The notes below the pieces were generated by a model. That model saw only the letters and a program-made list of their open reading frames with translations. It made no database searches and had not been told where the DNA came from. From positions 1-64,000 of the forward strand of contig CAKQXQ010000006.1 in assembly GCA_934292805.1 (NCBI GenBank): a DNA stretch of 64,000 nt. Reading direction: 5' to 3'. Source of the DNA: an uncultured Roseburia sp. (GTDB lineage Bacteria; Bacillota; Clostridia; Lachnospirales; Lachnospiraceae). Below, piece after piece: positions 54,576-62,709 of this stretch (the first letter of the stretch is position 1; every line of letters starts with the position of its first letter). The translations under genes and the position numbers were made by a program.

Positions 54576-55814
54576 TTATTTTAAAGGATATTTTTCTGTC
54601 AGTGATTTTACGATTGCCATTGCCTTTTCTGCTGCCGGCTCACCTTCTTTGATCATAAGAGCGATTGCCTCAGCGATCTGATCCATATCCTCTGTGTTCA
54701 TTCCACGGGATGTAACAGCCGGTGTTCCAAGACGGACGCCGCTTGTTACGAACGGAGATTTCGGATCGTTCGGGATCGTATTTTTATTACATGTAATGTG
54801 AACAGAATCAAGAAGCTTCTCCAATGCTTTTCCGGTCAGGTCGTAGTTCGTCAGGTCAACTAACATCAGATGATTGTCTGTTCCGCCGGATACGATCTTA
54901 ATATCCCGATCCAATAATCCCTTGCAGAGTGCCTGTGCATTATCGATGATCCTCTGCTGGTACTCTTTGAATTCCGGCGAAAGTGCTTCTTTGAAGCAGA
55001 CTGCCTTTGCAGCGATCACATGCATCAGCGGGCCTCCCTGTGTTCCCGGGAAGATTGCCTTGTTGAAATTATACTTATCTGCCACTTCCTGGCTTGATAA
55101 GATCATTCCTCCACGTGGTCCGCGTAATGTCTTATGTGTTGTTGTCGTCACAACATCCGCATATGGGATAGGACTTGGATGAAGTCCTGCTGCAACAAGT
55201 CCTGCAATGTGTGCCATATCTACCATCAGAACTGCACCACATGCATCTGCGATCTCACGGAACTTCTTAAAGTCGATCGTTCTTGCATAGGCAGATGCTC
55301 CAGCAATGATCATCTTTGGTTTGTGCTCCATTGCAAGCTCCATTACTTTATCATAATCAATAAAACCTTCATCATTGACTCCATATGGCACAACGTTAAA
55401 ATATTTTCCTGAGAAATTCACCGGTGATCCATGTGTAAGATGTCCGCCATGATCCAGGTTCATTCCCATAATCGTGTCACCAGGCTCTAAGATTGCAAAC
55501 TGTACTGCCATATTCGCCTGTGCACCGGAATGTGGCTGGACATTGACATATTCGCATCCGAATAATTCCTTTGCACGGTTTCTTGCAAGCTCTTCCACAA
55601 CATCGACACAGTCGCATCCGCCATAATATCTCTTGCCAGGATAACCCTCTGCGTATTTATTTGTGAGAACGCTTCCCATCGCAGACATAACTGCCGGGCT
55701 TACCCAGTTCTCTGATGCGATCAGCTCAATATGACTGTTCTGTCTCTCGAATTCATCTGTGATCGCCTGTGCGATTTCCTGATCTACTGCCTGAATATCT
55801 TCCAGTGTGTACAT
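54576..55814 (-). CDS. glyA: Serine hydroxymethyltransferase
   Basis: A 412-residue PLP enzyme that interconverts serine and glycine while charging tetrahydrofolate with a one-carbon unit. The PLP-binding lysine lies in T-T-T-H-K-T-L-R-G-P-R-G-G (about 226-238). The S-E-N-W-V-S-P and K-R-Y-Y-G-G-C segments near the N-terminus are family marks. AGAGGAAAAAG precedes the ATG at 55814. It appears to be followed by its own terminator. Confidence 0.97.
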   Translation of the reverse strand: MYTLEDIQAVDQEIAQAITDEFERQNSHIELIASENWVSPAVMSAMGSVLTNKYAEGYPGKRYYGGCDCVDVVEELARNRAKELFGCEYVNVQPHSGAQANMAVQFAILEPGDTIMGMNLDHGGHLTHGSPVNFSGKYFNVVPYGVNDEGFIDYDKVMELAMEHKPKMIIAGASAYARTIDFKKFREIADACGAVLMVDMAHIAGLVAAGLHPSPIPYADVVTTTTHKTLRGPRGGMILSSQEVADKYNFNKAIFPGTQGGPLMHVIAAKAVCFKEALSPEFKEYQQRIIDNAQALCKGLLDRDIKIVSGGTDNHLMLVDLTNYDLTGKALEKLLDSVHITCNKNTIPNDPKSPFVTSGVRLGTPAVTSRGMNTEDMDQIAEAIALMIKEGEPAAEKAMAIVKSLTEKYPLK

Positions 55815-55871
55815 AACTTTTTCCTCTTTTCTTCTATATTTGCCAGTCCGGCTCTTTTCTGTTCTTTATTC

Positions 55872-56999
55872 TCAGATCTCTGTGAGTTCGTATTCCCTGC
55901 TTCCGAGTCCGATTTTCTCTGCATGTGCAAGACATGTTTTCCATTCTGCATCCGGATGTGTCATATGGAAATGATCCGCATCACATGCTTCATTATGACG
56001 TTTGGCATGTGCAATATTTTTTCCTAAAATGCTGCTCTCTACCGGTGCTGCCTGATTACAGAGATCCACACATGCCTGATCCAAAGCTACCGGATCAAAT
56101 GATGCCAGCATACCAACATTCGGAATGATCGGGATATCGTTTTCCGGATGGCAATCGCAGTTCGGTGAGACATCACAGATCAAAGACACATGAAAACAAG
56201 GTCTGTTCTGACAGACAGCAAGCGTATACTCTGCCATTTTACAATTCAATACTGCGATAGAGTCTGCATAGTCAGCAGAAATTGCATCCTTCGGACAGAC
56301 TGCAAGGCATCTTCCACAGCCAACACACCTGTCATGATCGATCTTTGCCTTGTGATCCGTGATGATCGGTGCTCCATGTGCACAGATTCTTCCACAGGCT
56401 CCACAGCCTATACAGGATGCTGTATCCACACTTGGTTTTCCTTCGCAGTGCTGTTCCATCTTTCCGGCTCTTGATCCGCTGCCCATTCCGATGTTCTTGA
56501 TTGTTCCGCCAAATCCAGCCATCTCATGGCCTTTAAAATGGGTCAGGGAGATAAATACATCTGCATCCATAATTGCCGAACCGATCTTCGCTTCCTTTAC
56601 ATATTCTCCGTCTACCGGCACCAGTGTCTCATCCGTTCCCTTTAATCCGTCGGCGATTAAGACATGGCATCCGGTCTGATATGGGGAAAATCCATTCACA
56701 TAGGCTGTTTCCAGATGATCCAATGCATTCTTCCTGCTTCCGACATAAAGTGTATTACAGTCAGTCAGAAATGGTTTTCCACCAAGCTCCTTTACATAAT
56801 CTGCAACAACTTTCGCATAATTCGGGCGGAGAAATGACAGATTGCCATATTCTCCGAAATGGATCTTGATCGCTGTATATTTATCTGTAAAATCAATATT
56901 TTCAAATCCGGCTGTCTTCATCAGTCTGTGAAGCTTCTGAAGCAGATTCTCGCGTCCGGTCGCTTTGAAGGTTGTAAAATATACTTTTGACTTTTCCAT
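55872..56999 (-). CDS. DUF362 protein with two 4Fe-4S clusters
   Basis: A 375-residue iron-sulfur protein. An N-terminal DUF362 domain (I-K-I-H-F-G-E-Y-G-N, D-C-N-T-L-Y) is followed by two ferredoxin motifs, C-I-G-C-G-A-C-G-R-I-C-A-H-G and C-V-G-C-G-R-C-L-A-V-C-P-K-D (about 195-240). The C-terminus contains C-D-V-S-P-N-C-D-C-H and M-L-A-S-F-D-P-V-A. An electron-transfer or radical-type role is likely, but the reaction is unknown. AGAGGAAAAGC precedes the start; glyA begins 57 nt downstream. Confidence 0.88.
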   Translation of the reverse strand: MEKSKVYFTTFKATGRENLLQKLHRLMKTAGFENIDFTDKYTAIKIHFGEYGNLSFLRPNYAKVVADYVKELGGKPFLTDCNTLYVGSRKNALDHLETAYVNGFSPYQTGCHVLIADGLKGTDETLVPVDGEYVKEAKIGSAIMDADVFISLTHFKGHEMAGFGGTIKNIGMGSGSRAGKMEQHCEGKPSVDTASCIGCGACGRICAHGAPIITDHKAKIDHDRCVGCGRCLAVCPKDAISADYADSIAVLNCKMAEYTLAVCQNRPCFHVSLICDVSPNCDCHPENDIPIIPNVGMLASFDPVALDQACVDLCNQAAPVESSILGKNIAHAKRHNEACDADHFHMTHPDAEWKTCLAHAEKIGLGSREYELTEI

Positions 57000-57206
57000 A
57001 GCTTTTCCTCTTTCTTCTACAATATATTTCTATCTATAAAATAATCCATAAAGTCCGCTTCAAGTCAAGTATTTTTTATTTTTTGTTTATGATAAATTTG
57101 TATTGTTTCCAAATTCTTTTTTTGATAAAATAAATCCGGTAATCTTATTTTAAAATAAATGTATGGAAGGTTATACTCAATATAAAAGAAAGGATGGCGG
57201 ATACAA

Positions 57207-57614
57207 ATGGATAGACTGCAAAAATATCACAAATCAATCTGTCTGCTGCTTATTGCAGTACTGCTGTTCTTTGGAGTATGCCAGGTCAACAGACAGGCAG
57301 ACTCTACTCTGATGTATAACATTCTCCATCATACAGAGAGCTTTTTTCAGGACTCCGCTGTCAGTGCCCCGGCTGAGCAGATCTGTAACGAGACTTCTGT
57401 CCGTTCCTTCTCTGCCCCTGCCCTTTTACGCCAGTCGCAGACACGCGTAAGCAGTCGTATGATTCGTGGCATCGGATTCCTTTTCTTATTTGTGGAGCTT
57501 CTTTCACAGATTATCCCTATTCTTTTCGACCGCAATTATCTTGTTTACAGCAAAGTAACTCCTTGCGGCTATACTATTGTCCGCTATCTTCATCGACAGG
57601 ATGGCAAGAAATAA
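57207..57614 (+). CDS. Small membrane protein of unknown function (135 aa)
   Basis: 135 residues with an N-terminal helix (I-C-L-L-L-I-A-V-L-L-F-F-G-V-C, about 11-25), a polar middle rich in S, A and Q, and a second helix (G-I-G-F-L-F-L-F-V-E-L-L, about 88-106) before a basic tail ending in G-K-K. I do not recognise a family. AAAGGATGG lies upstream of the ATG at 57207. It is followed on the same strand by two very small membrane reading frames, suggesting a three-gene unit that ends at the hairpin 58018-58085. Confidence 0.6.
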   Translation: MDRLQKYHKSICLLLIAVLLFFGVCQVNRQADSTLMYNILHHTESFFQDSAVSAPAEQICNETSVRSFSAPALLRQSQTRVSSRMIRGIGFLFLFVELLSQIIPILFDRNYLVYSKVTPCGYTIVRYLHRQDGKK

Positions 57615-57662
57615 TTCTGACCTGACAAATCCAATCAACATTCAAAGAAAGGATATTGATCT

Positions 57663-57764
57663 ATGTCAGAACATATTTTATTTGCAATTCTCACCATTGC
57701 TGTGATCGCTGCCGGCATTTTTATGTGGTGGTTTGAACATCATGATGAGAAACCTGAAAAATAG
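57663..57764 (+). CDS. Very small membrane protein (33 aa)
   Basis: A 33-residue reading frame: hydrophobic residues 5-24 (I-L-F-A-I-L-T-I-A-V-I-A-A-G-I-F) followed by M-W-W-F-E-H-H-D-E-K, a single helix with a charged tail. AAAGGA lies 9 nt before the ATG. It sits 48 nt after the 135-residue gene. The position, ribosome site and clean helix-plus-tail layout support a real gene; its role is unknown. Confidence 0.55.
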   Translation: MSEHILFAILTIAVIAAGIFMWWFEHHDEKPEK

Positions 57765-57852
57765 AAGTCACAAAAGCAGAAAATAAAAACCATTTAAAAT
57801 AATTTGAAAACCATATGATCTGTTTTTGTGAAAAAGGAAGGACTTTACAACA

Positions 57853-57996
57853 ATGAATATAGGATTAATTTTATTTGCTCTGGTCGGCTCCGTTATGGGC
57901 TTTGCCGCAACCATTTACATTATCGTTTCCATGTTCTGGATCCTCGGTCAGAAAATCGTCCGCAAAATCAAACATGGTACCCCTCTTTATAATTAA
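57853..57996 (+). CDS. Very small membrane protein (47 aa)
   Basis: A 47-residue reading frame: an almost uninterrupted hydrophobic stretch (about residues 2-31, including F-A-L-V-G-S-V-M-G-F-A-A-T-I-Y) followed by the basic tail Q-K-I-V-R-K-I-K-H-G-T-P. AAGGAAGG lies upstream. With the 33-residue frame it resembles small accessory subunits of membrane complexes in layout only; no partner gene is adjacent. Confidence 0.55.
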   Translation: MNIGLILFALVGSVMGFAATIYIIVSMFWILGQKIVRKIKHGTPLYN

Positions 57997-58017
57997 AATT
58001 TAAAAGGATAATATAGA

Positions 58018-58085
58018 AAACCAGTATTATCATTGCAGGATATCTTTTAAGATATGTGCTTTGATCATACTGGTTTTTCTTTTTT
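58018..58085. terminator. Terminator between the small membrane genes and the MFS gene
   Basis: AAACCAGTAT pairs with ATACTGGTTT across a loop that itself holds a small hairpin (GATATCTT/AAGATAT), followed by TTTTTCTTTTTT on the plus strand. The genes on either side converge. Confidence 0.75.
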
Positions 58086-58107
58086 GGCAGACTGTCAAAA
58101 TCTGATT

Positions 58108-59331
58108 TTATTCTTCATAGAGAAGATGGAAATGCTTTTTGTCTATGATATTTAACGTAACAGCAAGTGCGATCGTTGCAATTCCAAATACCCCAACAAG
58201 AACCCAGGCACTGCCAAATCCTTTTGTGTCTATGGTTTTTCCAACGAGGACATTTCCAATAGAAGAAAAAGCTCCGCTGATGGCATAAATGAAGGAATTG
58301 ATACGTCCCCAGTGAGTTGATGGCATTCTTCTCGTCATATACGGCTGGTTTCCGAGTGTATTGAATACTTCTCCGACAGTAAAGATGACCATCAGCAAAA
58401 AGTATAATGGCATGATTCCCTGAATAAATTTATATCCAAATAATCCGCCAATGATCAGTGCTTCACCGATCAGGATTTTCCTTACATCCGTGATCTTTCC
58501 AAGGAATGTTGTGATCACCGGAGTCGCTAAGATCACGACTAGTGCATTCGTACTTGTGAGCATTCCAAAAATTGCTGCTCCCTTTGCACCATATAATGCC
58601 TCCATATTCAATGGCAGCAGATAGTTGAACTGTGCATATACAAGTCCTCCAACACCTACCATCAGTGCATAGATCATAATCGGTTTCCGTTCAGACAGAA
58701 TCTGGAAAATATTTTCATTTTCTCTTTTTTTCTCGTACTCACTGACTTTTTCTTTTTCCACATGAAGCTGTTTGATGAACAGAATAATCAACAATGTGGA
58801 TGAGAATGTTGCCAGTCCTTCAATGATAAAAGACAGTCCCAGATAATTCTCAAACAGGAATCCTGCCAGGGTCGGTGATAACACAAGTCCGAGATTCATG
58901 CCAAGATACTGTAAACTGTAGGCTTTTTCCCTGCTCTCACTGTCACTTAAGTCTGCGACAAGTGCATCATAAGATGGTCCTTCAATCGTTGCAAATACAC
59001 CGGCCAGATAAATCAATGCTATGCTGTGACCGGAAAGTGGCAGTAAACCGCATATAATATAGGAGATGACTGTTACCATATCGCAACAGACAATAATCTT
59101 CTTGCGGTTCATTGTATCTGCAAGCTTTCCTCCAAGCAGCATCATCGGAAACTGCAGGATCGACATTACCAGTGTGATCGTCGCAATGGTCGTCGCATTA
59201 TATCCCAGTTTATTTTTCAAAATCAGTGTCATGATCGGCCAGACAAGTGACCCCATGCTTGTCACAATTCTTCCGAAAAACAGAACGTATATCTCTCTGC
59301 TTAAGTTTTTGTATTGTTCTAAAAATTTCAT
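58108..59331 (-). CDS. MFS transporter, probable drug efflux
   Basis: A 407-residue, 12-helix major facilitator. The loop 2-3 signature appears as G-G-K-L-A-D-T-M-N-R-K-K (about 67-78), and a charged central loop (K-E-K-V-S-E-Y-E-K-K-R-E) separates the two six-helix halves. Proteins of this type export drugs or other small molecules; the substrate is unknown. AAGGAAAGGTG precedes the ATG at 59331. The roughly 400-nt leader with a 23-codon frame and two terminator-like hairpins suggests induction by translation-dependent attenuation. Confidence 0.85.
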   Translation of the reverse strand: MKFLEQYKNLSREIYVLFFGRIVTSMGSLVWPIMTLILKNKLGYNATTIATITLVMSILQFPMMLLGGKLADTMNRKKIIVCCDMVTVISYIICGLLPLSGHSIALIYLAGVFATIEGPSYDALVADLSDSESREKAYSLQYLGMNLGLVLSPTLAGFLFENYLGLSFIIEGLATFSSTLLIILFIKQLHVEKEKVSEYEKKRENENIFQILSERKPIMIYALMVGVGGLVYAQFNYLLPLNMEALYGAKGAAIFGMLTSTNALVVILATPVITTFLGKITDVRKILIGEALIIGGLFGYKFIQGIMPLYFLLMVIFTVGEVFNTLGNQPYMTRRMPSTHWGRINSFIYAISGAFSSIGNVLVGKTIDTKGFGSAWVLVGVFGIATIALAVTLNIIDKKHFHLLYEE

Positions 59332-59392
59332 CGTTCACCTTTCCTTACAAATCTTTTTGTCATTTCTTACCCGGTCTTTTTTGGGAATAACA

Positions 59393-59418
59393 CAGTGCAA
59401 TCCTCGCGGAGCGTTTTT
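59393..59418. repeat. Second copy of the 26-bp repeat seen at 4203
   Basis: This matches 4203-4228 at 25 of 26 bases. Here it forms one arm of the long hairpin 59404-59465 in the MFS leader. Confidence 0.75.
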
Positions 59419-59465
59419 TATGCAATGGAAACAAAGTTTCTTATTGCATAAAAAAAACTCCGCGG
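59404..59465 (-). promoter_or_regulatory. Long hairpin in the MFS leader, possible antiterminator
   Basis: On the minus strand the CGCGGAG-T8 arm pairs with the A-run-CG-CTCCGCG arm, with ATGCAAT/ATTGCAT and a GTTTC-rich top between. The T-run of the terminator at 59450-59479 is one side of this stem, so the two structures exclude each other. Seen in sequence; the switching is inferred. Confidence 0.5.
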
Positions 59466-59479
59466 TATCTACCACGAAG
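59450..59479 (-). terminator. Second terminator-like hairpin of the MFS leader
   Basis: CTTCGTGGTA/TACCGCGGAG forms a stem of about 10 bp with two wobble pairs and a 2-nt loop, followed by eight T on the minus strand. It lies between the 23-codon frame and the MFS gene. Confidence 0.65.
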
Positions 59480-59491
59480 CATGTGCATCCT

Positions 59492-59525
59492 TTTATATAA
59501 TGGAAACAGAGTTTCCAATTGCATA
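59492..59525 (-). other. AT-rich hairpin between the two leader terminators
   Basis: TTATGCAATTGGAAAC and GTTTCCATTATATAA pair around a 3-nt loop on the minus strand. It is a diverged tandem copy of the upper part of the hairpin 59404-59465. Confidence 0.5.
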
Positions 59526-59552
59526 AAAAAACCGTGGCAGATCATACCACGG
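59525..59552 (-). terminator. First terminator-like hairpin of the MFS leader
   Basis: CCGTGG/CCACGG with a 9-nt loop, followed by seven T on the minus strand, 36 nt after the stop of the 23-codon frame. Confidence 0.7.
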
Positions 59553-59587
59553 ACATATCTCTTATTCCTGCAACAGACAACTGCTGC

Positions 59588-59659
59588 TTAAAAAAGTTCA
59601 CCGAGGTAATTCTCCTTATGATATTCTGCTGTAGCAAAAAACGTTGTAAACTGAATCAT
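59588..59659 (-). CDS. Candidate 23-aa leader peptide of the MFS gene
   Basis: ATG at 59659, GAGAGGT ribosome site 6 nt upstream, TAA at 59588-59590. The peptide begins M-I-Q-F-T-T-F-F-A-T and has no membrane helix. It is followed immediately by a terminator hairpin, the classical layout of ribosome-mediated attenuators ahead of resistance genes. An A-E-Y-H...Y stretch is faintly like an MsrA tail, so a gene remnant is the alternative. Confidence 0.55.
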   Translation of the reverse strand: MIQFTTFFATAEYHKENYLGELF

Positions 59660-59743
59660 AATCTTACCTCTCTTTCTTAATATTTTGCATTTAAAGTACC
59701 TCTACAGATACCCTGATTCCCATGCAATTTAGCTTACTAAAAA

Positions 59744-59772
59744 AGTAAAGCACACAAAATCATTCTTGTCAA
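59744..59772 (-). promoter_or_regulatory. Promoter of the MFS leader
   Basis: A perfect -35 TTGACA (59767-59772), 17 bp, and a -10 TTTACT (59744-59749) on the minus strand. An imperfect palindrome (GCTTTACT...AGTAAGC) overlaps the -10 and start region and could be an operator. Confidence 0.6.
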
Positions 59773-59870
59773 TATCATATTCTGATTTTTTAGTTCGCAA
59801 GCTCCGTTTTTTTAGTTTTCGGCTGATATTTTCACATAATAAGCATCTGAATAATTTTCCAGAAATTACC

Positions 59871-59900
59871 GGAATATTTTTTCCGTCCATGCAGACACTA
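59871..59900 (+). promoter_or_regulatory. Sigma-G-like promoter of the spore protein gene
   Basis: GGAATA (59871-59876) and GACACTA (59894-59900) with 17 bp between resemble the sigma-G -35 and -10 (CATWHTA, five of seven). It lies 75 bp upstream of the gene, whose family is transcribed in the forespore. Confidence 0.4.
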
Positions 59901-59975
59901 ACATCAGGAACAACAACAGCAACATGCTGCTGTACTCCTAAAATAACACAATCGAAAAAATATGGAGGTGAAACC

Positions 59976-60194
59976 ATGAGCGGATCTAACAATTCAGGTT
60001 CAGGCACCGGTAAAATGGCTGTACCACAGGCAAAAGAAGCCATGAATCGTTTTAAACAGGAAGTTGCAAGTGAAATTGGAGTTCCTTTAAAAGAAGGCTA
60101 CAACGGAGACTTAACTTCTGCTCAGGCTGGAAGCATTGGTGGTGAAATGGTCAAAAAAATGATCATGAAGCAGGAAGAACAGATGAAAAACTAG
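59976..60194 (+). CDS. Alpha/beta-type small acid-soluble spore protein
   Basis: A 72-residue DNA-binding spore protein that protects DNA in dormant spores and is cleaved by the GPR protease at germination. The N-terminal tail is S/G/N-rich. The core F-K-Q-E-V-A-S-E-I-G-V and the second half G-S-I-G-G-E-M-V-K-K are the family signatures. TGGAGGTG precedes the ATG at 59976; longer in-frame starts run into non-conserved sequence. A terminator follows at 60203-60256. It is direct evidence that the host lineage sporulates. Confidence 0.93.
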   Translation: MSGSNNSGSGTGKMAVPQAKEAMNRFKQEVASEIGVPLKEGYNGDLTSAQAGSIGGEMVKKMIMKQEEQMKN

Positions 60195-60202
60195 CCATTA
60201 GG

Positions 60203-60256
60203 AAAAAGCTGCTTCCTATTTCGGGATAATCACCTGAAATAGGAGGCAGCTTTTTT
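60203..60256. terminator. Terminator of the spore protein gene
   Basis: AAAAAGCTGC-TCCTATTTC pairs with GAAATAGGA-GCAGCTTTTTT. The T-run on the plus strand ends the spore protein unit, and the A-run side could serve the convergent minus-strand gene. Confidence 0.85.
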
Positions 60257-60275
60257 ATAGATAACAGGAATCCGG

Positions 60276-62531
60276 TCAATCCGCACTCCCCATTCCCTTC
60301 CGGTACAGATTCCGGTATTCCGGAACTTTTTCCAGCAGTTCTTCATGTGTCCCTTTTGTGATCCCACCGTGATCCATCCAGAGAACCTGATCCATTTTAG
60401 GAAACAGATATAATCGATGTGAGATCAATAAGACAATGTTTTCTTTTGCTTCCTGTTTTAAGTTTTCAAAAATCTGCTTTTCTGTATCTTTATCCAGTGC
60501 AGAAAAAGGATCATCCAGAATAAGAACCGGTTTTTTATGACAAAGTGTTCTTGCAAAAGCAAGCCTTTTTGCCTGACCTCCGGAAAGCCTTACCCCGCCG
60601 TCACCGATCTTTGTATTCTCTTTGTCTGTCATGGAAGCGACTTCTTCTCCCATACATACTTTTTCTAAAAAGGTTTCTGCACTATCCTTCTTACCCATCA
60701 GAATATTTTCACTGATGCTGTCAAAAAATAATTCCGGGTCATGTCCGAGATAACCGATCTTTGCTGTGCGTTCCTTTCCTGATAACTTCTGCAATTCAAC
60801 ACCGTCTATAAGAATCTCGCCTTCGTAAGGATATTCGCATAAAAATACCTTTCCAAGGGTTGATTTTCCACAGGCAACCGCTCCTGTGATGCCGATCATC
60901 TGCCCCTTTTTTGCCCCAAAAGAAATGTCACGTAAAATACGCTTTCCTCCAGGATAAGCAAAATTAAGATGCCTGACTCTGATTCTTTCCACCGGATTTC
61001 CTTTTTCAGAAGAGTTATCCACAGTCGGTAACTTTGACTCCTGTGCTGTTTCCTGATCCCACTCCTCCTTCTGTGCCAGTATTGGTTTGATCCTGTTCCA
61101 TGAAATCTGTGCTTTGTGTATAGAATTGAATAATTTTGCAACACTGGATGTTTTTTTCGCTAATTTAACAAAGCAGGATAAAAATGTTGTAAATGCAGCA
61201 ATATTCCAGACACTCCAGCCCGTCCCCATCACATTCTTCTGTCCGAAATATAAGATGAACAGAACTCCTGTCATAGAGATCACCCGGTAAACAGGCGGCA
61301 TGACTGCATTCCAGATATTTGCCTTCACTGCTGCTTTCTCATACGCAGTCAGATTGTCTTCGTAAACAGCTTTTCTTTCTGTCTCACATCCAAAGACACG
61401 GTATGTCACAGCGTTGCGGGCACGGTCTAATGTCGCAGTGTTAAGCTCTGCTGACTGTTTCTTGTAAACAGTTCCCGTCCTTTGTATCATGATCTTCATC
61501 TTTTCTGCAATAAAATATGCAACCGGTGGAAAAATAAGACAGAGCAGTGCCAGATGCCAGTCATACCATAACAGCATTCCTGTATAAGCAGTCAGTGCCA
61601 CACCGGTGTCAAAAATCTCTGTTGTGAATTTACGCATTCCCTCCACGCAGTCATCCACATCCTGGATGGCTTTGGTCATCACAGCACCTTCGCCTTCTTC
61701 CAGTAACTCTGCACGGCTCTTTTGCACCAGGCTTCCATATAGATTCTTCTTCATCCTCCGGTTTACATTATTTGCAAAACGTCTGACATAAAATCTCTTA
61801 ATATAGCGTGAAGTCTGCACCGTTGCTATCGAGAGCACATAGCATAACACAATTGACAGCATCATTGAAAAAGAAGCTTTTCCACCAATGATGTCAGCCA
61901 GACATCCTGCCATTTTTCCTTCGAACAACGGTCCTGCCAGAAGTCCGATGTTATAGATCAATCCGGAAATCGTGACGATAAGAAGCACCTTCCATTCTGC
62001 TTTAAAATACGAGCTTACACGATCCGCATGAAAAATCCTCTTTTTTTTTGTAAACTGATATGCGATTCTCTGGGAACCATCCTCAACATAAATGATTCCG
62101 CAGTAAACAAATCCGTTTTTCTCAAGAACATGCTGCATCACGCGGTTATCCTTATGCGTGTCGATCCTGATATCCTTTATCTGACTTTTGCACCAGTCAA
62201 AGCAAAGCTGTGCCACACCATGAACCTCATGAAATGATGCAAGCCGGTGTATGGTTCCGTACGGATTCTGATTCAGCCATGCTCCATTCTCGATTCTGGC
62301 ATAAGTCGGATCTTCCCCTAAGATAAAAGCAAATGTTCCGACCACCTGTCCGTTCTCTTCCTCTACTACATAGCTGTTTCCTGCTTTTATATCATTTTTT
62401 ATGACATCAATGGCCGGATTTCCGTCTCCCCACTGATCCGGATTTCCGGTCTGTCTCATGAAATTGCGGGCATCCTCATAGATTGCAAGTATTACCGGCA
62501 TATCTTCCATTGTGGATAACCTGATCTGCAT
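60276..62531 (-). CDS. GNAT acetyltransferase fused to an ABC exporter
   Basis: A 751-residue protein in two parts. Residues about 1-165 are a GNAT N-acetyltransferase (R-L-S-T-M-E-D-M, V-G-T-F-A-F-I-L, I-D-T-H-K-D-N-R-V-M-Q-H). From about 170 there are six exporter-type membrane helices, then an ATPase with G-A-V-A-C-G-K-S-T-L (Walker A), L-S-G-G-Q-A-K-R (signature), L-I-L-D-D-P-F (Walker B) and the switch histidine L-I-S-H-R. The ATG at 62531 follows AAGGAG. The junction (T-K-K-K-R-I-F) is encoded over nine consecutive A. No in-frame start codon would let the exporter be made alone. Confidence 0.8.
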   Translation of the reverse strand: MQIRLSTMEDMPVILAIYEDARNFMRQTGNPDQWGDGNPAIDVIKNDIKAGNSYVVEEENGQVVGTFAFILGEDPTYARIENGAWLNQNPYGTIHRLASFHEVHGVAQLCFDWCKSQIKDIRIDTHKDNRVMQHVLEKNGFVYCGIIYVEDGSQRIAYQFTKKKRIFHADRVSSYFKAEWKVLLIVTISGLIYNIGLLAGPLFEGKMAGCLADIIGGKASFSMMLSIVLCYVLSIATVQTSRYIKRFYVRRFANNVNRRMKKNLYGSLVQKSRAELLEEGEGAVMTKAIQDVDDCVEGMRKFTTEIFDTGVALTAYTGMLLWYDWHLALLCLIFPPVAYFIAEKMKIMIQRTGTVYKKQSAELNTATLDRARNAVTYRVFGCETERKAVYEDNLTAYEKAAVKANIWNAVMPPVYRVISMTGVLFILYFGQKNVMGTGWSVWNIAAFTTFLSCFVKLAKKTSSVAKLFNSIHKAQISWNRIKPILAQKEEWDQETAQESKLPTVDNSSEKGNPVERIRVRHLNFAYPGGKRILRDISFGAKKGQMIGITGAVACGKSTLGKVFLCEYPYEGEILIDGVELQKLSGKERTAKIGYLGHDPELFFDSISENILMGKKDSAETFLEKVCMGEEVASMTDKENTKIGDGGVRLSGGQAKRLAFARTLCHKKPVLILDDPFSALDKDTEKQIFENLKQEAKENIVLLISHRLYLFPKMDQVLWMDHGGITKGTHEELLEKVPEYRNLYRKGMGSAD

Positions 62532-62620
62532 GTTTTCTGACTCCTTATAATTTAATTCCATATCTGTGTATTACGTCAATTTTCTGTTATTCTAACACAT
62601 ACACTGTGAAACTACAAATT

Positions 62621-62656
62621 GGGCGTGTAAAAAAACTTTCGTTTTCTTACACGCCC
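62621..62656. terminator. Strong hairpin between glgP and the GNAT-ABC gene
   Basis: GGGCGTGTAA and TTACACGCCC pair, with a further AAAAC/GTTTT extension. The T-rich tail is on the plus strand; on the minus strand the tail is only AATTTG. It follows the glgP stop and probably ends that transcript. Confidence 0.6.
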
Positions 62657-62709
62657 TTCTTTTTCCTGACGGTTCTTTTTTCCGAACGGTTCTGGTCAAC
62701 AGCCCTTTT

